A stretch of 34,727 nucleotides of DNA from Prevotellaceae bacterium UBA7028 (GCA_002494215.1 DLBF01000107.1:1-34727); one strand, 5' to 3'; shown: positions 7,783-16,910, counted from the stretch's first letter. Numbers and translations: made by a program. The notes: generated by a model from the letters alone, not told the origin.

Positions 7783-7874
7783 CTTGCGCTCTAGTAGGTG
7801 CACAGGCGCTGGCAGAGTCCTTTCATTCGGGATTAAAAATAAAGTTTTATTTTGTATTCTGCTCATTTATTCGT

Positions 7875-7897
7875 ACTTTGAGACTACGTCTCGAAGT
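7875..7897. repeat. Short hairpin family, copy 2
   Basis: ACTTTGAGAC, loop TAC, GTCTCGAAGT: a 10-bp stem with one T-G pair. It is followed directly by CACTTCCGCTCGG and the palindromic promoter module of smpB. Confidence 0.8.
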
Positions 7898-7908
7898 CAC
7901 TTCCGCTC

Positions 7909-7967
7909 GGAAAAGAAAAGAAAATTTTGGTTTTCTTTTGCTTTTCCCTCGCTTATTTGTAACTTTG
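7909..7967 (+). promoter_or_regulatory. Palindromic promoter module of smpB
   Basis: The arm GGAAAAGAAAAGAAAA (7909-7924) pairs with TTTTCTTTTGCTTTTCC (7931-7947). The -33 box TTTG (7937-7940) lies inside the right arm. The -7 box TAACTTTG is at 7960-7967, after exactly 19 bp. The same arrangement, with nearly the same sequence, precedes map at 29916-29974. The smpB GTG start is 20 bp after the -7 box. Confidence 0.85.
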
Positions 7968-7986
7968 CAGCCCAAAATAAAGTGTT

Positions 7987-8463
7987 GTGGCTAAATCAAA
8001 AATAGAAAATAAAGGTAGCGTTAATATTAAGAACAAGAAAGCGGAGTTCGACTTCCTGCTTCTGGATAAATATACTGCAGGTATTGTGCTTACGGGTACC
8101 GAAATAAAGAGCATCCGCAAGGGTAAGGCCAGCCTGGTGGATACATATTGCATCGTTCACCACGACGAGGTTTGGGTGAAGAATATGTACATCGCGCAGT
8201 ATGAGCAGGGATCGTATAACAATCATGTGGAAAGAAGAGACCGCAAACTGCTATTGAACCGCAAGGAAATACGCAAGATTCAGTCGTCTGTGAAGGCGCC
8301 TGGCTTCAGCATCGTGCCTGTGCTGCTGTTTATCGATGAGAACGGCAGGGCTAAATTAGACATCCATATCTGTCGCGGTAAGAAGGAATTTGATAAGCGT
8401 GAGACACTGAAGGAAAAGGAGGACCGTAGGGATATGGCCCGCCAGTTTAAGAAGAATTATTGA
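7987..8463 (+). CDS. smpB: SsrA-binding protein SmpB
   Basis: Partner of tmRNA in trans-translation, which rescues stalled ribosomes. The 158-aa protein shows the family landmarks: [19 protein letters not shown], then [16 protein letters not shown] (the conserved GTEIKSIR block), [13 protein letters not shown], the [10 protein letters not shown] stretch, and a basic tail beginning [20 protein letters not shown] and ending MARQFKKNY. It starts with GTG at 7987, 20 bp after a strong -7 box; there is no upstream in-frame ATG alternative. The next gene follows after 65 bp. Confidence 0.97.
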   Translation: MAKSKIENKGSVNIKNKKAEFDFLLLDKYTAGIVLTGTEIKSIRKGKASLVDTYCIVHHDEVWVKNMYIAQYEQGSYNNHVERRDRKLLLNRKEIRKIQSSVKAPGFSIVPVLLFIDENGRAKLDIHICRGKKEFDKRETLKEKEDRRDMARQFKKNY

Positions 8464-8528
8464 CGAAAGTATTTTTTTAGGGCAAATTGTTTTTATTTTG
8501 TTTTGTATCCAAATTTAACAAAGATATT

Positions 8529-11453
8529 ATGAAGGCAACAAAGATTTTAGCTATTCTGTCCATTGTCTGTCTTACGGGCTGTAAGCAGAAATATGATTAC
8601 CAGACTGTGGAAAACGACCCATTGCACACAAAGATGTATACCTTGCCCAACGGACTGAAGGTTTACATGACGGTCAACAAGGAACAACCTCGCATCCAGA
8701 CATTCATAGCTGTTCATGCCGGCAGTAAGCATGAACCAATGGAGACTACAGGTCTTGCACATTACCTGGAGCACATGATGTTTAAGGGTAGTACAAACTT
8801 GGGCACCACTAACTACGAGGAGGAGAAGGTGCTGCTGGATAAAATTACCGACCTGTACGAAGTGTACCGTGCAACGACTGACCCCGAGGAGCGAAAGGCT
8901 ATCTACCACCAGATAGACAGCATCAGCTACGAGGCCAGCACGTACTTCATCCCCAACGAGTACGATAAACTGATGGCTAACATCGGTAGCGACGGCAGCA
9001 ATGCCTTCACCAGTAACGACCAGACGGTTTATATGGAGGATATACCCAGCAACCAGCTGGAGAACTGGGCCAAGATTCAGTCGGACCGCTTCAAGAATAT
9101 GGTGCTGCGTGGATTCCATACTGAGCTGGAGGCTGTGTACGAGGAGTACAACAAGTACCTGAACACCGACTGGGACAAGCTGTCGAATGCTATCTTCGGC
9201 TCGCTGACTCCCACACATCCCTATAACCACTCTGTGATTGGTTTGGGCGACCACCTGAAGAACCCCAGCCTGAAGAACATCATGACTTTCTTCCACCAGT
9301 ACTACGTTCCCAACAACGTGGCTATCTGTATGAGTGGCGACTTCGACCCTGATCAGGCTATGGACATCATTACCAAGTACTTTGGCGATTGGAAGGAGAA
9401 TCCCGAACTGAAGCAGCCCGAGATAGAGCCTCAGCCCGAACTGACTGAAGTGGTGGAGAAGGAAGTGGTTTCTCCCAACCCCGAGTCTGTGGTCTTAGTT
9501 TGGCGTTTCGACGGCCTTAGCAGCCACCAGAACGATACGCTAGCAGTAATGTCTCAGGTTTTACACAATGGTAAGGCTGGTCTGCTCGACCTGGACCTGA
9601 ACCTTCCTCAGAAGGTGGTGGCAAGCGAAAGCCAACTGATGCCCTTCTGCGACTATACTGGCTTTGGCCTGTTGGGTATGCCTATTCCCGGTCAGTCGCT
9701 GGAGAGCCTGCGCGACCTGATTCTGCAGGAGGTGGAGAAACTGAAGAAGGGCGAGTTCTCGGACGACTTGGTGAAGAGCATCATCACAGAGAAGAAGCTG
9801 GAAGAGCAGCACATGCTGGAGAACAACATGGATAGGGCTATGCAGTTCGTGGATGCCTTTACAAATGATGTTGATTGGGCTGACCAGGTGAACAGACTTG
9901 CTCGTATTGAGAAGCTGACAAAGGAGGATATCGTTGCCTTTGCCAAGAAGCACCTGAAGACCAACAACTACGTCTGCGTTTACAAGCGTATCGGAGAGGA
10001 TAAGAATATCAAGCCCGTTCAGAAGCCTGCTATCACACCTATCAAGATGAACCGTGACACAGTAAGCGTCTTTGCCAAGGAGATTATGAACACCGAGGTG
10101 AAGCCCATCCAGCCTGTGTTCGTGGATTTCCAGAAGGATATCACCTTCCTAAATGCAAATAAGAACATCCCCGTATTGTACAGAAAGAATGAGCTGAACG
10201 ACCTGTTCATGCTTACCTATCGCTACGACATGGGTACGACTACCGTGATGGACGGCGGCCTGAACCGTTATATCCCTTTGGCTACCGAATACATCAACCT
10301 CCTGGGCACCGACAGCCTGACTGCCGAGGAAATTCAGCAGCAGTTCTATCAGTTGGGATGCCGCCTGGATATATATTGCGACATGCGCACCACCAACATC
10401 ACGCTGTCTGGTCTGCAGGAGAATATGGATAAAGCTGTTGTGCTAATGGAGAAGGTACTCTCATCGGCAAAGCCCGACAGCATGGCATTGCAGAACCTAA
10501 TTGTTACCAAGCTGCAGGAGCGCGAGAACCTGATGAACATGTTCGATGCCTACAGCCAGTTCCTGCGTAAATACCTGCAATATGGTTTGCCTGGCGTAGA
10601 GCTGGAACTGACAAACGACGAGTTACGCAATGCCGTTACCATGAGCGAGACGCTGGTTTCCATCATCAAGAGTTTCCTAAGTTATGAGCATACCATTACT
10701 TATTATGGACCTATGGCAACGGACAACCTGCTGATGCTTATCAACAATGAACATAAGACAGCAGACAGCCTTGCAAAGGTGGGTAAGAAGATGATTCCCG
10801 ATCTGCTGAAAACCAACGAAAAGGAATGCTTTATCTTCCCATACAACGGAACAACCAGCTTCGTCATGAGTCAGTTTGCCTGCAACGCTCTGCCTTGGGA
10901 CGAGAGCAAGCTGGGCCTTGCATATATGTACAACAATTACTTTGGCGCAGGCATGAACACCGTTGTGTTCCAGGAGATGCGCGAGAAACGCAGCCTCTGC
11001 TACGGCGCAGCTGCCAACTACAATATGCCTGCCTACAAGGATCAGTTCTGCACCTTCACAACAACTATCCAGAGTCAGAACGACAAGCTGAAAGAGTGTA
11101 TCGATGTCTTTGACGACATCGTAAACAACATGCCCGAAAGTCAGACATCGTTCGATGTAGCCAAGATGGGCGTGCTGACTCAGCTGAGCACAGAACGTGT
11201 GAATGGCGCAGAGTACTTCGAGGCTTACTTCGATGCCAAGGACCTAGGTATCGACTACGACCAGCGTAAGAAGATATACGAGCAGGTTCAGAACATCACG
11301 CTGAAGGATATTGTTGACTTCCAGAAAAAGAATGTGAAGGGCCTGCGCTATCGCAGCGTCTTTGCCGGCGATCCTAAGGGATTGTCCAATGAGGAACTTC
11401 AGCGCTTGGGTAATGTAAAGACCCTGACGGCCCACGAGGTGTTCGGATATTAA
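8529..11453 (+). CDS. M16-family zinc metallopeptidase, lipoprotein
   Basis: Insulinase/pitrilysin-type peptidase, 974 aa, predicted envelope lipoprotein. The ATG at 8529 gives MKATKILAILSIVCLTGC with the lipobox cysteine C18. An earlier in-frame ATG at 8487 would put 14 residues before that signal and is unlikely. The inverted zinc motif HxxEH is HYLEH (H78, E81, H82), with the distal acidic region ELEAVYEEYNKYLNT downstream. Two M16 repeats are visible, the second (residues ~550-974) lacking HxxEH, as is usual for single-chain M16 enzymes. The gene is followed 9 bp later by metH, so the two probably share a transcript. Substrates are unknown; degradation of peptides in the periplasm is the family expectation. 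Confidence 0.92.
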   Translation: MKATKILAILSIVCLTGCKQKYDYQTVENDPLHTKMYTLPNGLKVYMTVNKEQPRIQTFIAVHAGSKHEPMETTGLAHYLEHMMFKGSTNLGTTNYEEEKVLLDKITDLYEVYRATTDPEERKAIYHQIDSISYEASTYFIPNEYDKLMANIGSDGSNAFTSNDQTVYMEDIPSNQLENWAKIQSDRFKNMVLRGFHTELEAVYEEYNKYLNTDWDKLSNAIFGSLTPTHPYNHSVIGLGDHLKNPSLKNIMTFFHQYYVPNNVAICMSGDFDPDQAMDIITKYFGDWKENPELKQPEIEPQPELTEVVEKEVVSPNPESVVLVWRFDGLSSHQNDTLAVMSQVLHNGKAGLLDLDLNLPQKVVASESQLMPFCDYTGFGLLGMPIPGQSLESLRDLILQEVEKLKKGEFSDDLVKSIITEKKLEEQHMLENNMDRAMQFVDAFTNDVDWADQVNRLARIEKLTKEDIVAFAKKHLKTNNYVCVYKRIGEDKNIKPVQKPAITPIKMNRDTVSVFAKEIMNTEVKPIQPVFVDFQKDITFLNANKNIPVLYRKNELNDLFMLTYRYDMGTTTVMDGGLNRYIPLATEYINLLGTDSLTAEEIQQQFYQLGCRLDIYCDMRTTNITLSGLQENMDKAVVLMEKVLSSAKPDSMALQNLIVTKLQERENLMNMFDAYSQFLRKYLQYGLPGVELELTNDELRNAVTMSETLVSIIKSFLSYEHTITYYGPMATDNLLMLINNEHKTADSLAKVGKKMIPDLLKTNEKECFIFPYNGTTSFVMSQFACNALPWDESKLGLAYMYNNYFGAGMNTVVFQEMREKRSLCYGAAANYNMPAYKDQFCTFTTTIQSQNDKLKECIDVFDDIVNNMPESQTSFDVAKMGVLTQLSTERVNGAEYFEAYFDAKDLGIDYDQRKKIYEQVQNITLKDIVDFQKKNVKGLRYRSVFAGDPKGLSNEELQRLGNVKTLTAHEVFGY

Positions 11454-11462
11454 TTTCAAAGG

Positions 11463-14210
11463 ATGACAGATAATAATATAAATAAGGTATTAGCCAGTGG
11501 TGAGCTGCTGATTTTGGACGGTGCCATGGGTACCATGATTCAGAGCTATCACCTTACAGAACAGGACTTCAGGGGCGAACGCTTCCAGGATATACCCGGG
11601 CAAATGCAGGGTAACAACGATATTCTGGTACTGACAAGACCCGATGTCATAAAGGATATCCACTACAGATATCTGGAGGCAGGGGCAGACATCATAACAG
11701 CCAACACCTTCAGCAGCCAGCGTATCTCGATGGCAGACTATCATTGCGAGCATCTGGTGAAGGAACTGAACCGTGAAGCCGTAAGGATTGCACGCGAAGC
11801 CATCGCAGCATATCAGTCGGCACATGCCTCATCGGCAGCAAGCAAGTTTGTTATTGCCACGGTAGGCCCGACGAACAAGACGCTTTCTATGAGCCCCGAC
11901 GTGAACGACCCGTCTTATCGTGCCGTTTCGTACGACGAAATGTATGAGGCTTATCTGGAACAGATGCAGGTGCTCTTCGACTGTGATGTTGACGGCATTT
12001 TGCTGGAGACGATCTTCGATACCCTGAACTGTAAGGCTGGTATTCATGCCTATCAGACAGTACGCACGGAAAGCGGAAAGGATATCCCCCTGATGCTGAG
12101 TGTTACGGTGAGCGACAAGGCTGGCCGTCTGCTGAGTGGCCAGACACTGGAGGCTTTCTTGGCCAGCGTGCAGCATGCTCCCATTCTGAGTGTCGGCCTG
12201 AACTGTTCCTTCGGAGCAGAGGATATGTTGCCCTGCCTGAGAACACTGGCAGAAAAAGCACCTTATTATATTACTGCACATCCCAATGCCGGTCTGCCCA
12301 ACACCTTGGGAGGTTATGACCAGACACCCGAGATGATGTTGTCGCAGATGCGTCACTTTACAGAGGAGGGGCTGGTAAACATCATAGGCGGTTGCTGTGG
12401 TACTACACCCGAACACATCAGGGCTTTGGCTACCCTGAAAATAGAACAGGTTCATAAGCCTGTGGCTCGCACGGAGAACATGTGGCTCTCGGGCTTGGAA
12501 CTAATGGAAGTTCGCCCAGGCAGCGAGTCTATCTTCGTGAATGTAGGTGAGAGATGTAACGTGGCAGGTTCGCGTAAATTCCTCCGTCTGATAAAGGAGG
12601 GCTCCTACGAGGAGGCGCTGGCTATTGCCCGCAAGCAAGTGGACGACGGTGCCATGGTGCTGGACGTGAATATGGACGATGGCCTGCTGGATGCCGAGAA
12701 GGAGATGAAGCACTTCTTGAACATGCTGGCTTGCGACCCCGACATATATCGTGTTCCGGTTATGATAGACAGTAGCAACTGGAAGGTTGTTTGTCAGGGA
12801 CTGAAGTGCCTGCAAGGAAAGTGCATCGTGAACAGTATCTCGCTGAAGGAGGGTGAGGAGGTCTTCCTCTCTCATGCCCGTGACATCAAGATGATGGGAG
12901 CTGCCGTTGTGGTAATGGCCTTCGACGAGACAGGTCAGGCAGACACCTACGAACGAAAGATTGCTGTCTGCGAACGCTCGTATCGTCTGCTGGTTGACAA
13001 GGTTGGAATCGCCCCTCAGGATATTATCTTTGACCCCAATGTGCTGTCCGTGGCAACAGGTATCCCCGAGCACAATTTATATGCCCTCGACTTTATCCGT
13101 GCTACGGAATGGATAAAGACAAATCTGCCTGGCGCACATGTCAGTGGTGGTGTCAGCAACCTTAGTTTCTCCTTTCGTGGTAACAACTGGATAAGGGAGG
13201 CTATGCATGCTGTATTCTTGTTCCATGCACAGCAGAAAGGTATGGACTTTGGTATCGTAAATCCTTCTACCAAAGTAATGTACAGCGATATTCCTGCAGC
13301 AAAACTTCAGATTATAGAGGAAGCCTTGCTAAGACCCACTCAGGAGAGTGTTGATGCGTTGATTTCCTTGGCTCAGGAGATGGCAGAGGAGGCTACGGAT
13401 GTGACAGCTAAGCCCGAGACAGAGTCTGTGAAGAAGCCTGTGGAGGAGCGTCTGATAGAAGCGCTGACCAAGGGAAATGCTGCCAATCTGGAAGCCGACT
13501 TGCAAGAGGCGTTGGCCAAATTCGAATATGCCGTTAAGGTTATCGAAGGTCCGCTCATGGATGGCATGAACAATGTGGGTCGCCTCTTTGGAGAAGGCAA
13601 GATGTTCCTGCCTCAGGTTGTAAAGGCAGCCCGTTGTATGAAGCAGGCCGTTACCATCCTGCAGCCTTATATCGAGCAGCAGAAGGTGAATCAGACTTCG
13701 TCAGCAGGAAAGGTCTTGTTGGCTACGGTCAAGGGTGATGTGCATGACATCGGTAAGAACATTGTTTCTGTGGTGATGGCATGTAATGGATACGAAATCA
13801 TTGATTTGGGCGTGATGGTTCCTGCCGAGGAGATTGTAAAGAAGACCCTCGAACTGAAACCCGATATCATTGGACTGAGCGGACTGATAACTCCCAGTCT
13901 GGATGAGATGATAAAGGTGGTAAGGTTGCTGAAGGAATCCAATATCTCGGTTCCCGTCATGATAGGCGGTGCCACCACCAGCCCCTTACATACCGCCCTG
14001 AAGATTGCTCCTCAGTATGATGGTTCGGTTATCTGGGTGAAGGATGCCAGCCAGAATGCTCCGTTGGCAGCCAAGTTCATCAATCCTGTTACAAGGGATG
14101 AAGCCAAGGACACGCTGCAGAAGGAACAGCAATTGCTGTGCGAGCAGGATGCTCCAACAGAGATTCTGAGTTTCGAGGAGGCAAAGAAAAGGAAGCTGGA
14201 CCTTTTCTAA
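11463..14210 (+). CDS. metH: Cobalamin-dependent methionine synthase lacking the reactivation domain
   Basis: Transfers a methyl group from 5-methyltetrahydrofolate to homocysteine through B12; cytoplasmic. Domains in order are: homocysteine-binding (1-~325) with zinc ligands C248 (GLNCSFG) and C311/C312 (GGCCGTTPEH); pterin-binding (~350-620) with NVGERCNVAGS and the DVNMDDG block; the B12-binding cap (~650-740); and the B12 Rossmann domain (~745-890) with H761 in GDVHDIGKN as the cobalt ligand. The protein stops at 915 aa, just where the SAM-dependent activation domain would begin (E. coli MetH is 1227 aa). No cobalamin riboswitch lies directly upstream. It overlaps the convergent DUF721 gene by 4 bp. 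Confidence 0.96.
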   Translation: MTDNNINKVLASGELLILDGAMGTMIQSYHLTEQDFRGERFQDIPGQMQGNNDILVLTRPDVIKDIHYRYLEAGADIITANTFSSQRISMADYHCEHLVKELNREAVRIAREAIAAYQSAHASSAASKFVIATVGPTNKTLSMSPDVNDPSYRAVSYDEMYEAYLEQMQVLFDCDVDGILLETIFDTLNCKAGIHAYQTVRTESGKDIPLMLSVTVSDKAGRLLSGQTLEAFLASVQHAPILSVGLNCSFGAEDMLPCLRTLAEKAPYYITAHPNAGLPNTLGGYDQTPEMMLSQMRHFTEEGLVNIIGGCCGTTPEHIRALATLKIEQVHKPVARTENMWLSGLELMEVRPGSESIFVNVGERCNVAGSRKFLRLIKEGSYEEALAIARKQVDDGAMVLDVNMDDGLLDAEKEMKHFLNMLACDPDIYRVPVMIDSSNWKVVCQGLKCLQGKCIVNSISLKEGEEVFLSHARDIKMMGAAVVVMAFDETGQADTYERKIAVCERSYRLLVDKVGIAPQDIIFDPNVLSVATGIPEHNLYALDFIRATEWIKTNLPGAHVSGGVSNLSFSFRGNNWIREAMHAVFLFHAQQKGMDFGIVNPSTKVMYSDIPAAKLQIIEEALLRPTQESVDALISLAQEMAEEATDVTAKPETESVKKPVEERLIEALTKGNAANLEADLQEALAKFEYAVKVIEGPLMDGMNNVGRLFGEGKMFLPQVVKAARCMKQAVTILQPYIEQQKVNQTSSAGKVLLATVKGDVHDIGKNIVSVVMACNGYEIIDLGVMVPAEEIVKKTLELKPDIIGLSGLITPSLDEMIKVVRLLKESNISVPVMIGGATTSPLHTALKIAPQYDGSVIWVKDASQNAPLAAKFINPVTRDEAKDTLQKEQQLLCEQDAPTEILSFEEAKKRKLDLF

Positions 14211-14497
14211 AGAAAATGCACATCTGTTATAACCTGTGACTTCACGTAAGCATTTAACTTACGTGTTATGTCGCCGTGCATCATCAGCAGGTTCTGCTTC
14301 AATGCAGAACTCTTCAGCTTTACCCATAGAATAGAATTCTTGATGTATATATCTGTGGTGTAGCGGCTGATGGTATCACCCATAACGGCAGGCCACGCAT
14401 TTATAATACGGTGTTCCAACAGGGGAGTTTCCAGACCTTCACTTCTTAGAAACTGCATCAGCAAATCGCCTAACTGCTTGGGCTTGTTCTTTATCAT
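14207..14497 (-). CDS. DUF721 / DciA-like protein
   Basis: The 96-aa protein contains the DUF721 pattern: QLGDLLMQFLRSEGLETPLLEHRIINAWPAVMGDTISRYT, then ILWVKLKSSALKQNLLMMHGDITRKLN. Family members include DciA, a loader of the replicative helicase in bacteria without DnaC/DnaI. The short Bacteroidota forms are only the core domain, so the role here is inferred. It overlaps the recF stop by 4 bp (ATGA arrangement) and so is translationally coupled to recF. A recF-DUF721 order is common in bacteria and supports a DNA replication or repair role. Its 3' end overlaps metH by 4 bp from the other strand. Confidence 0.85.
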   Translation of the reverse strand: MIKNKPKQLGDLLMQFLRSEGLETPLLEHRIINAWPAVMGDTISRYTTDIYIKNSILWVKLKSSALKQNLLMMHGDITRKLNAYVKSQVITDVHFL

Positions 14498-15591
14498 AAT
14501 GTTACGTTGCCGTTTTTAACATGGAAGATACGGTAGTCTCCACTGGATTTCTGAAGAATACTATCGAGATGGTCTCTGTTGGTATCCGTAATGAATATCT
14601 GACCAAAAAGGTCATTATTGACAAGGGAAACAATCTGTTCCACTCGTTCGGCATCTAACTTGTCGAAGATGTCATCCAAAAGGAGTAGGGGAGTTGTCTG
14701 ACTGCCTGTGCGTTTAAGGAAGTCGAACTGCGCCAACTTAAGGGCAATCAGGAAGGTCTTGTTCTGCCCCTGCGACCCTTCCCGCTTGATGGCATAACCA
14801 CCCAGCAACATCTCCAAGTCGTCTTTATGAACGCCATGCAGGGAATAGCCCACAGCCTGGTCGCGGAAGCGGTCTCTGGTAAGCTGTTCCAACAAAGAAC
14901 CACGCTGGCAGTGTGAGACGTAACGCAGCTCCACCACTTCCTTCTCCTTAGAGATGTGATTGTAGAAACGTTGGAAGATAGGGGTGAAGTCCTTGATGTA
15001 TTCCTCCCTGCACTGGAAGATATATTCAGCCTCCCTGGCCATCTGCTCTTCCCACAGCAGGAACATCTCGGGATCCGGCGCAATCTCCTCTTTCAGTAAG
15101 GCGTTGCGTTGCTGCAGGGCCTTGTTGTAACGCAGCAGTGCCTCCATATACAAAGGGTTATACTGCGAGATGATGATATCCATGAACCTGCGCCTTTCCT
15201 CGCTGCCTCCTGCAATCAGAAACTGGTCGGCAGGAGAGACCATCACAAGGGGAATCAGTCCGATGTGTTCCACCAGACGTTTGTAAGCTTTTTTGCCACG
15301 GCGTACAACCTTCTTCTGTCCTCGCCTTATACCTATATGTATATCTTCGGGAGTGCCGTCCTCGGTCTCGTACTGTCCTGCTATCGACATGATGTCCTGA
15401 TTGTGCAGAATGCAGAGCGAATCTTGGCTGGTGGCATAACTTCTGCATAGACTTAGAAAGTGGATGGCGTCGAGCAGATTGGTTTTTCCTTCGCCGTTCA
15501 TTCCTAGAAAACAGTTAATTTTCGGGGAAAAATCTAATTCGCACGAAGGAATGTTCCTGTAATTGATTATGGAAAGGTGCTTAAGTATCAT
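14494..15591 (-). CDS. recF: DNA replication/repair protein RecF
   Basis: SMC-like ATPase that helps load RecA at gaps (RecFOR pathway). With the start at 15591 it is 365 aa, the family size. Walker A is GMNGEGKTNLLD near residue 31, the ABC-type signature is GSQGQNKTFLIALKLAQ, and Walker B is LLLLDDIFDKLD. The N-terminus MILKHLSIINYRNI is canonical for RecF. A GTG at 15600 would extend it by three residues but lies in the -7 box TAATTTTG, so the ATG at 15591 is preferred. It forms a two-gene unit with the DUF721 gene. Confidence 0.96.
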   Translation of the reverse strand: MILKHLSIINYRNIPSCELDFSPKINCFLGMNGEGKTNLLDAIHFLSLCRSYATSQDSLCILHNQDIMSIAGQYETEDGTPEDIHIGIRRGQKKVVRRGKKAYKRLVEHIGLIPLVMVSPADQFLIAGGSEERRRFMDIIISQYNPLYMEALLRYNKALQQRNALLKEEIAPDPEMFLLWEEQMAREAEYIFQCREEYIKDFTPIFQRFYNHISKEKEVVELRYVSHCQRGSLLEQLTRDRFRDQAVGYSLHGVHKDDLEMLLGGYAIKREGSQGQNKTFLIALKLAQFDFLKRTGSQTTPLLLLDDIFDKLDAERVEQIVSLVNNDLFGQIFITDTNRDHLDSILQKSSGDYRIFHVKNGNVTL

Positions 15592-15599
15592 TTCGAACA

Positions 15600-15607
15600 C
15601 AAAATTA
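15600..15607 (-). promoter_or_regulatory. Possible -7 element of recF
   Basis: TAATTTTG on the minus strand fits TAnnTTTG and lies only 8 bp before the recF ATG, which would give a very short or leaderless transcript. No good -33 box is at the expected distance, so an upstream promoter within 15608-15731 remains possible. Confidence 0.4.
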
Positions 15608-15682
15608 CATCATTTATTTCTATTTAAGCACATGAAACGTAAAATATCTTTGTCGAAATTTTATCATCTGCGATATTTTAGC

Positions 15683-15690
15683 TATTTTTG
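15683..15690 (+). promoter_or_regulatory. -7 element for the TPR gene-ribH unit
   Basis: TATTTTTG fits TAnnTTTG and lies 41 bp before the ATG at 15732. The -33 candidate 19 bp upstream is only TTTA. Confidence 0.5.
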
Positions 15691-15731
15691 CACGTAATTT
15701 CGTTTGAACAAAAGATAAAATATTAAATAAA

Positions 15732-16406
15732 ATGGCAAAAAACAAAAAAAACAACTACGAGGTAAACGAGTTTGATGAAGCTTTGGTAGCCTCCAAGTCT
15801 TTCTATGAAAAGAACAAGAAAGCTATTGTCTATGGCTGTAGCACATTGCTGGCAGTTATCATTGTAGCATTGCTGCTTCACCAGTTCTATCTCGTACCCC
15901 GTAGCAACAAGGCAGACGAGAGCCTGTTCGCTGCTCAGGAGTATTTCATGAACGGTGATTTCGAGAAGGCATTGAACGGTGATGGTCAGAACATGGGTTT
16001 CCTGGCAATTGCTGACGAGTTCGGTTGCACAAAGGCTGCTAACCTTGCTCATCTGTATGCTGGTCTTTGTCTTTATCAAACAGAGAAATACCAGGACGCT
16101 ATCGACCAGCTGGAGGATTACAGCAGCTGTGGCGATGATATGGTAAGCCCCTCTGTTATCGGTACTATCGGTAACTGCTACGCTGAGCTCGGTCGGAACG
16201 AGAAGGCTGTTGAGATGCTTGTAAAGGCTGCTAAGAAGGCAGACAACAATACACTGAGCCCCATCTACCTGATTCAGGCTGGTCAGATTTATGAGTCTCT
16301 GGGTCAGAATGATAAGGCTTTGGACTGCTACACACTGATTAAGAACAAGTATCAGCAGAGCATGCAGTACAACGAGATCGACAAGTATATCGAGCGTGTA
16401 AAGTAA
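15732..16406 (+). CDS. Membrane-anchored tetratricopeptide repeat protein
   Basis: The 224-aa protein has a charged cytoplasmic N-terminus, one membrane helix at about residues 35-52 (VYGCSTLLAVIIVALLLHQFYL) and TPR-like helices in the rest. AAQEYFMNGDFEKAL, LYAGLCLYQTEKYQDAIDQLEDY, IGNCYAELGRNEKAVEMLVKAA and IYESLGQNDKALDCYTLIKNKY are successive TPR units. The layout resembles YfgM-type inner-membrane TPR proteins, which have envelope chaperone-network roles; that equivalence is inference. It precedes ribH by 6 bp and is surely cotranscribed with it, an order I recall from other Bacteroidales. Confidence 0.85.
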   Translation: MAKNKKNNYEVNEFDEALVASKSFYEKNKKAIVYGCSTLLAVIIVALLLHQFYLVPRSNKADESLFAAQEYFMNGDFEKALNGDGQNMGFLAIADEFGCTKAANLAHLYAGLCLYQTEKYQDAIDQLEDYSSCGDDMVSPSVIGTIGNCYAELGRNEKAVEMLVKAAKKADNNTLSPIYLIQAGQIYESLGQNDKALDCYTLIKNKYQQSMQYNEIDKYIERVK

Positions 16407-16412
16407 AAACGT

Positions 16413-16910
16413 ATGGCTTCTGCTTTACACAATCTTTCTGATTACGATTTCGCTTCCGTACCCAATGCTGCCGACATGAAGTTCGGTATCGTGGTAAGCG
16501 AATGGAACAGTAAAATCACAGGCGCCCTTCTGCAGGGCGCTTTTGATACGCTGACCCTTCATGGTGCCAAGGAGGAGAATATCTTTATTCAGACCGTTCC
16601 CGGTAGCTTCGAGCTTGTCTTTGGTTCTTCTGCCTTTGTAAACTCTGGTAAGGTAGATGCCGTTATAGCTATCGGATGCGTCATCAAGGGCGACACTCCT
16701 CATTTTGACTATATCTGTCAGGGTACTACGCAGGGGTTGGCTGAGTTGAATGCAACAGGCAAAGTCCCCGTCATTTATGGTCTGCTGACTTGCAACACAA
16801 TGGAGCAAGCCGAGGAGAGATGTGGCGGTATGCTTGGCAACAAGGGCGATGAGTGCGCCGTAACTGCCATCAAGATGGTGGATTACAAAAGAAGCGTTTC
16901 TGCTCTTTAA
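16413..16910 (+). CDS. ribH: 6,7-dimethyl-8-ribityllumazine synthase
   Basis: Penultimate enzyme of riboflavin synthesis. It condenses 5-amino-6-ribitylaminouracil with 3,4-dihydroxy-2-butanone 4-phosphate; cytoplasmic, usually forming large shells. The 165-aa length is typical. Motifs visible are [49 protein letters not shown] (with the conserved active-site histidine in TPHFDY) and [19 protein letters not shown]. It lies 6 bp after the TPR gene and ends at a terminator shared with the convergent helicase gene. Confidence 0.97.
   Translation: MASALHNLSDYDFASVPNAADMKFGIVVSEWNSKITGALLQGAFDTLTLHGAKEENIFIQTVPGSFELVFGSSAFVNSGKVDAVIAIGCVIKGDTPHFDYICQGTTQGLAELNATGKVPVIYGLLTCNTMEQAEERCGGMLGNKGDECAVTAIKMVDYKRSVSAL

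Larger units (their letters stand above)
7235..7986. other. Gene-free, repeat-packed intergenic block upstream of smpB
   Basis: No credible coding sequence is present over ~750 bp. From left to right it holds the heptad array, the ~124-bp conserved core (7367-7490), and an imperfect inverted repeat of GGGTAGGGTAGG against CCTTACCTTACCC (7500-7512 and 7545-7557). Next come the inverted array of 11-bp iterons (7617-7689), two short covarying hairpins (7766-7782 and 7875-7897) and the palindromic promoter module of smpB (7909-7967). Short open frames across 7770-8005 run through repeats and are not convincing genes. Confidence 0.8.

Noticed and set aside
7770..8005. Short plus-strand frames before smpB
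   Set aside because: They run through hairpin and promoter repeats and into the smpB start in another frame; no protein features.
11454..11462. Cobalamin riboswitch for metH
   Set aside because: Only 9 bp separate metH from the previous gene, and no B12-box-like segment was found in the smpB-M16 gap.
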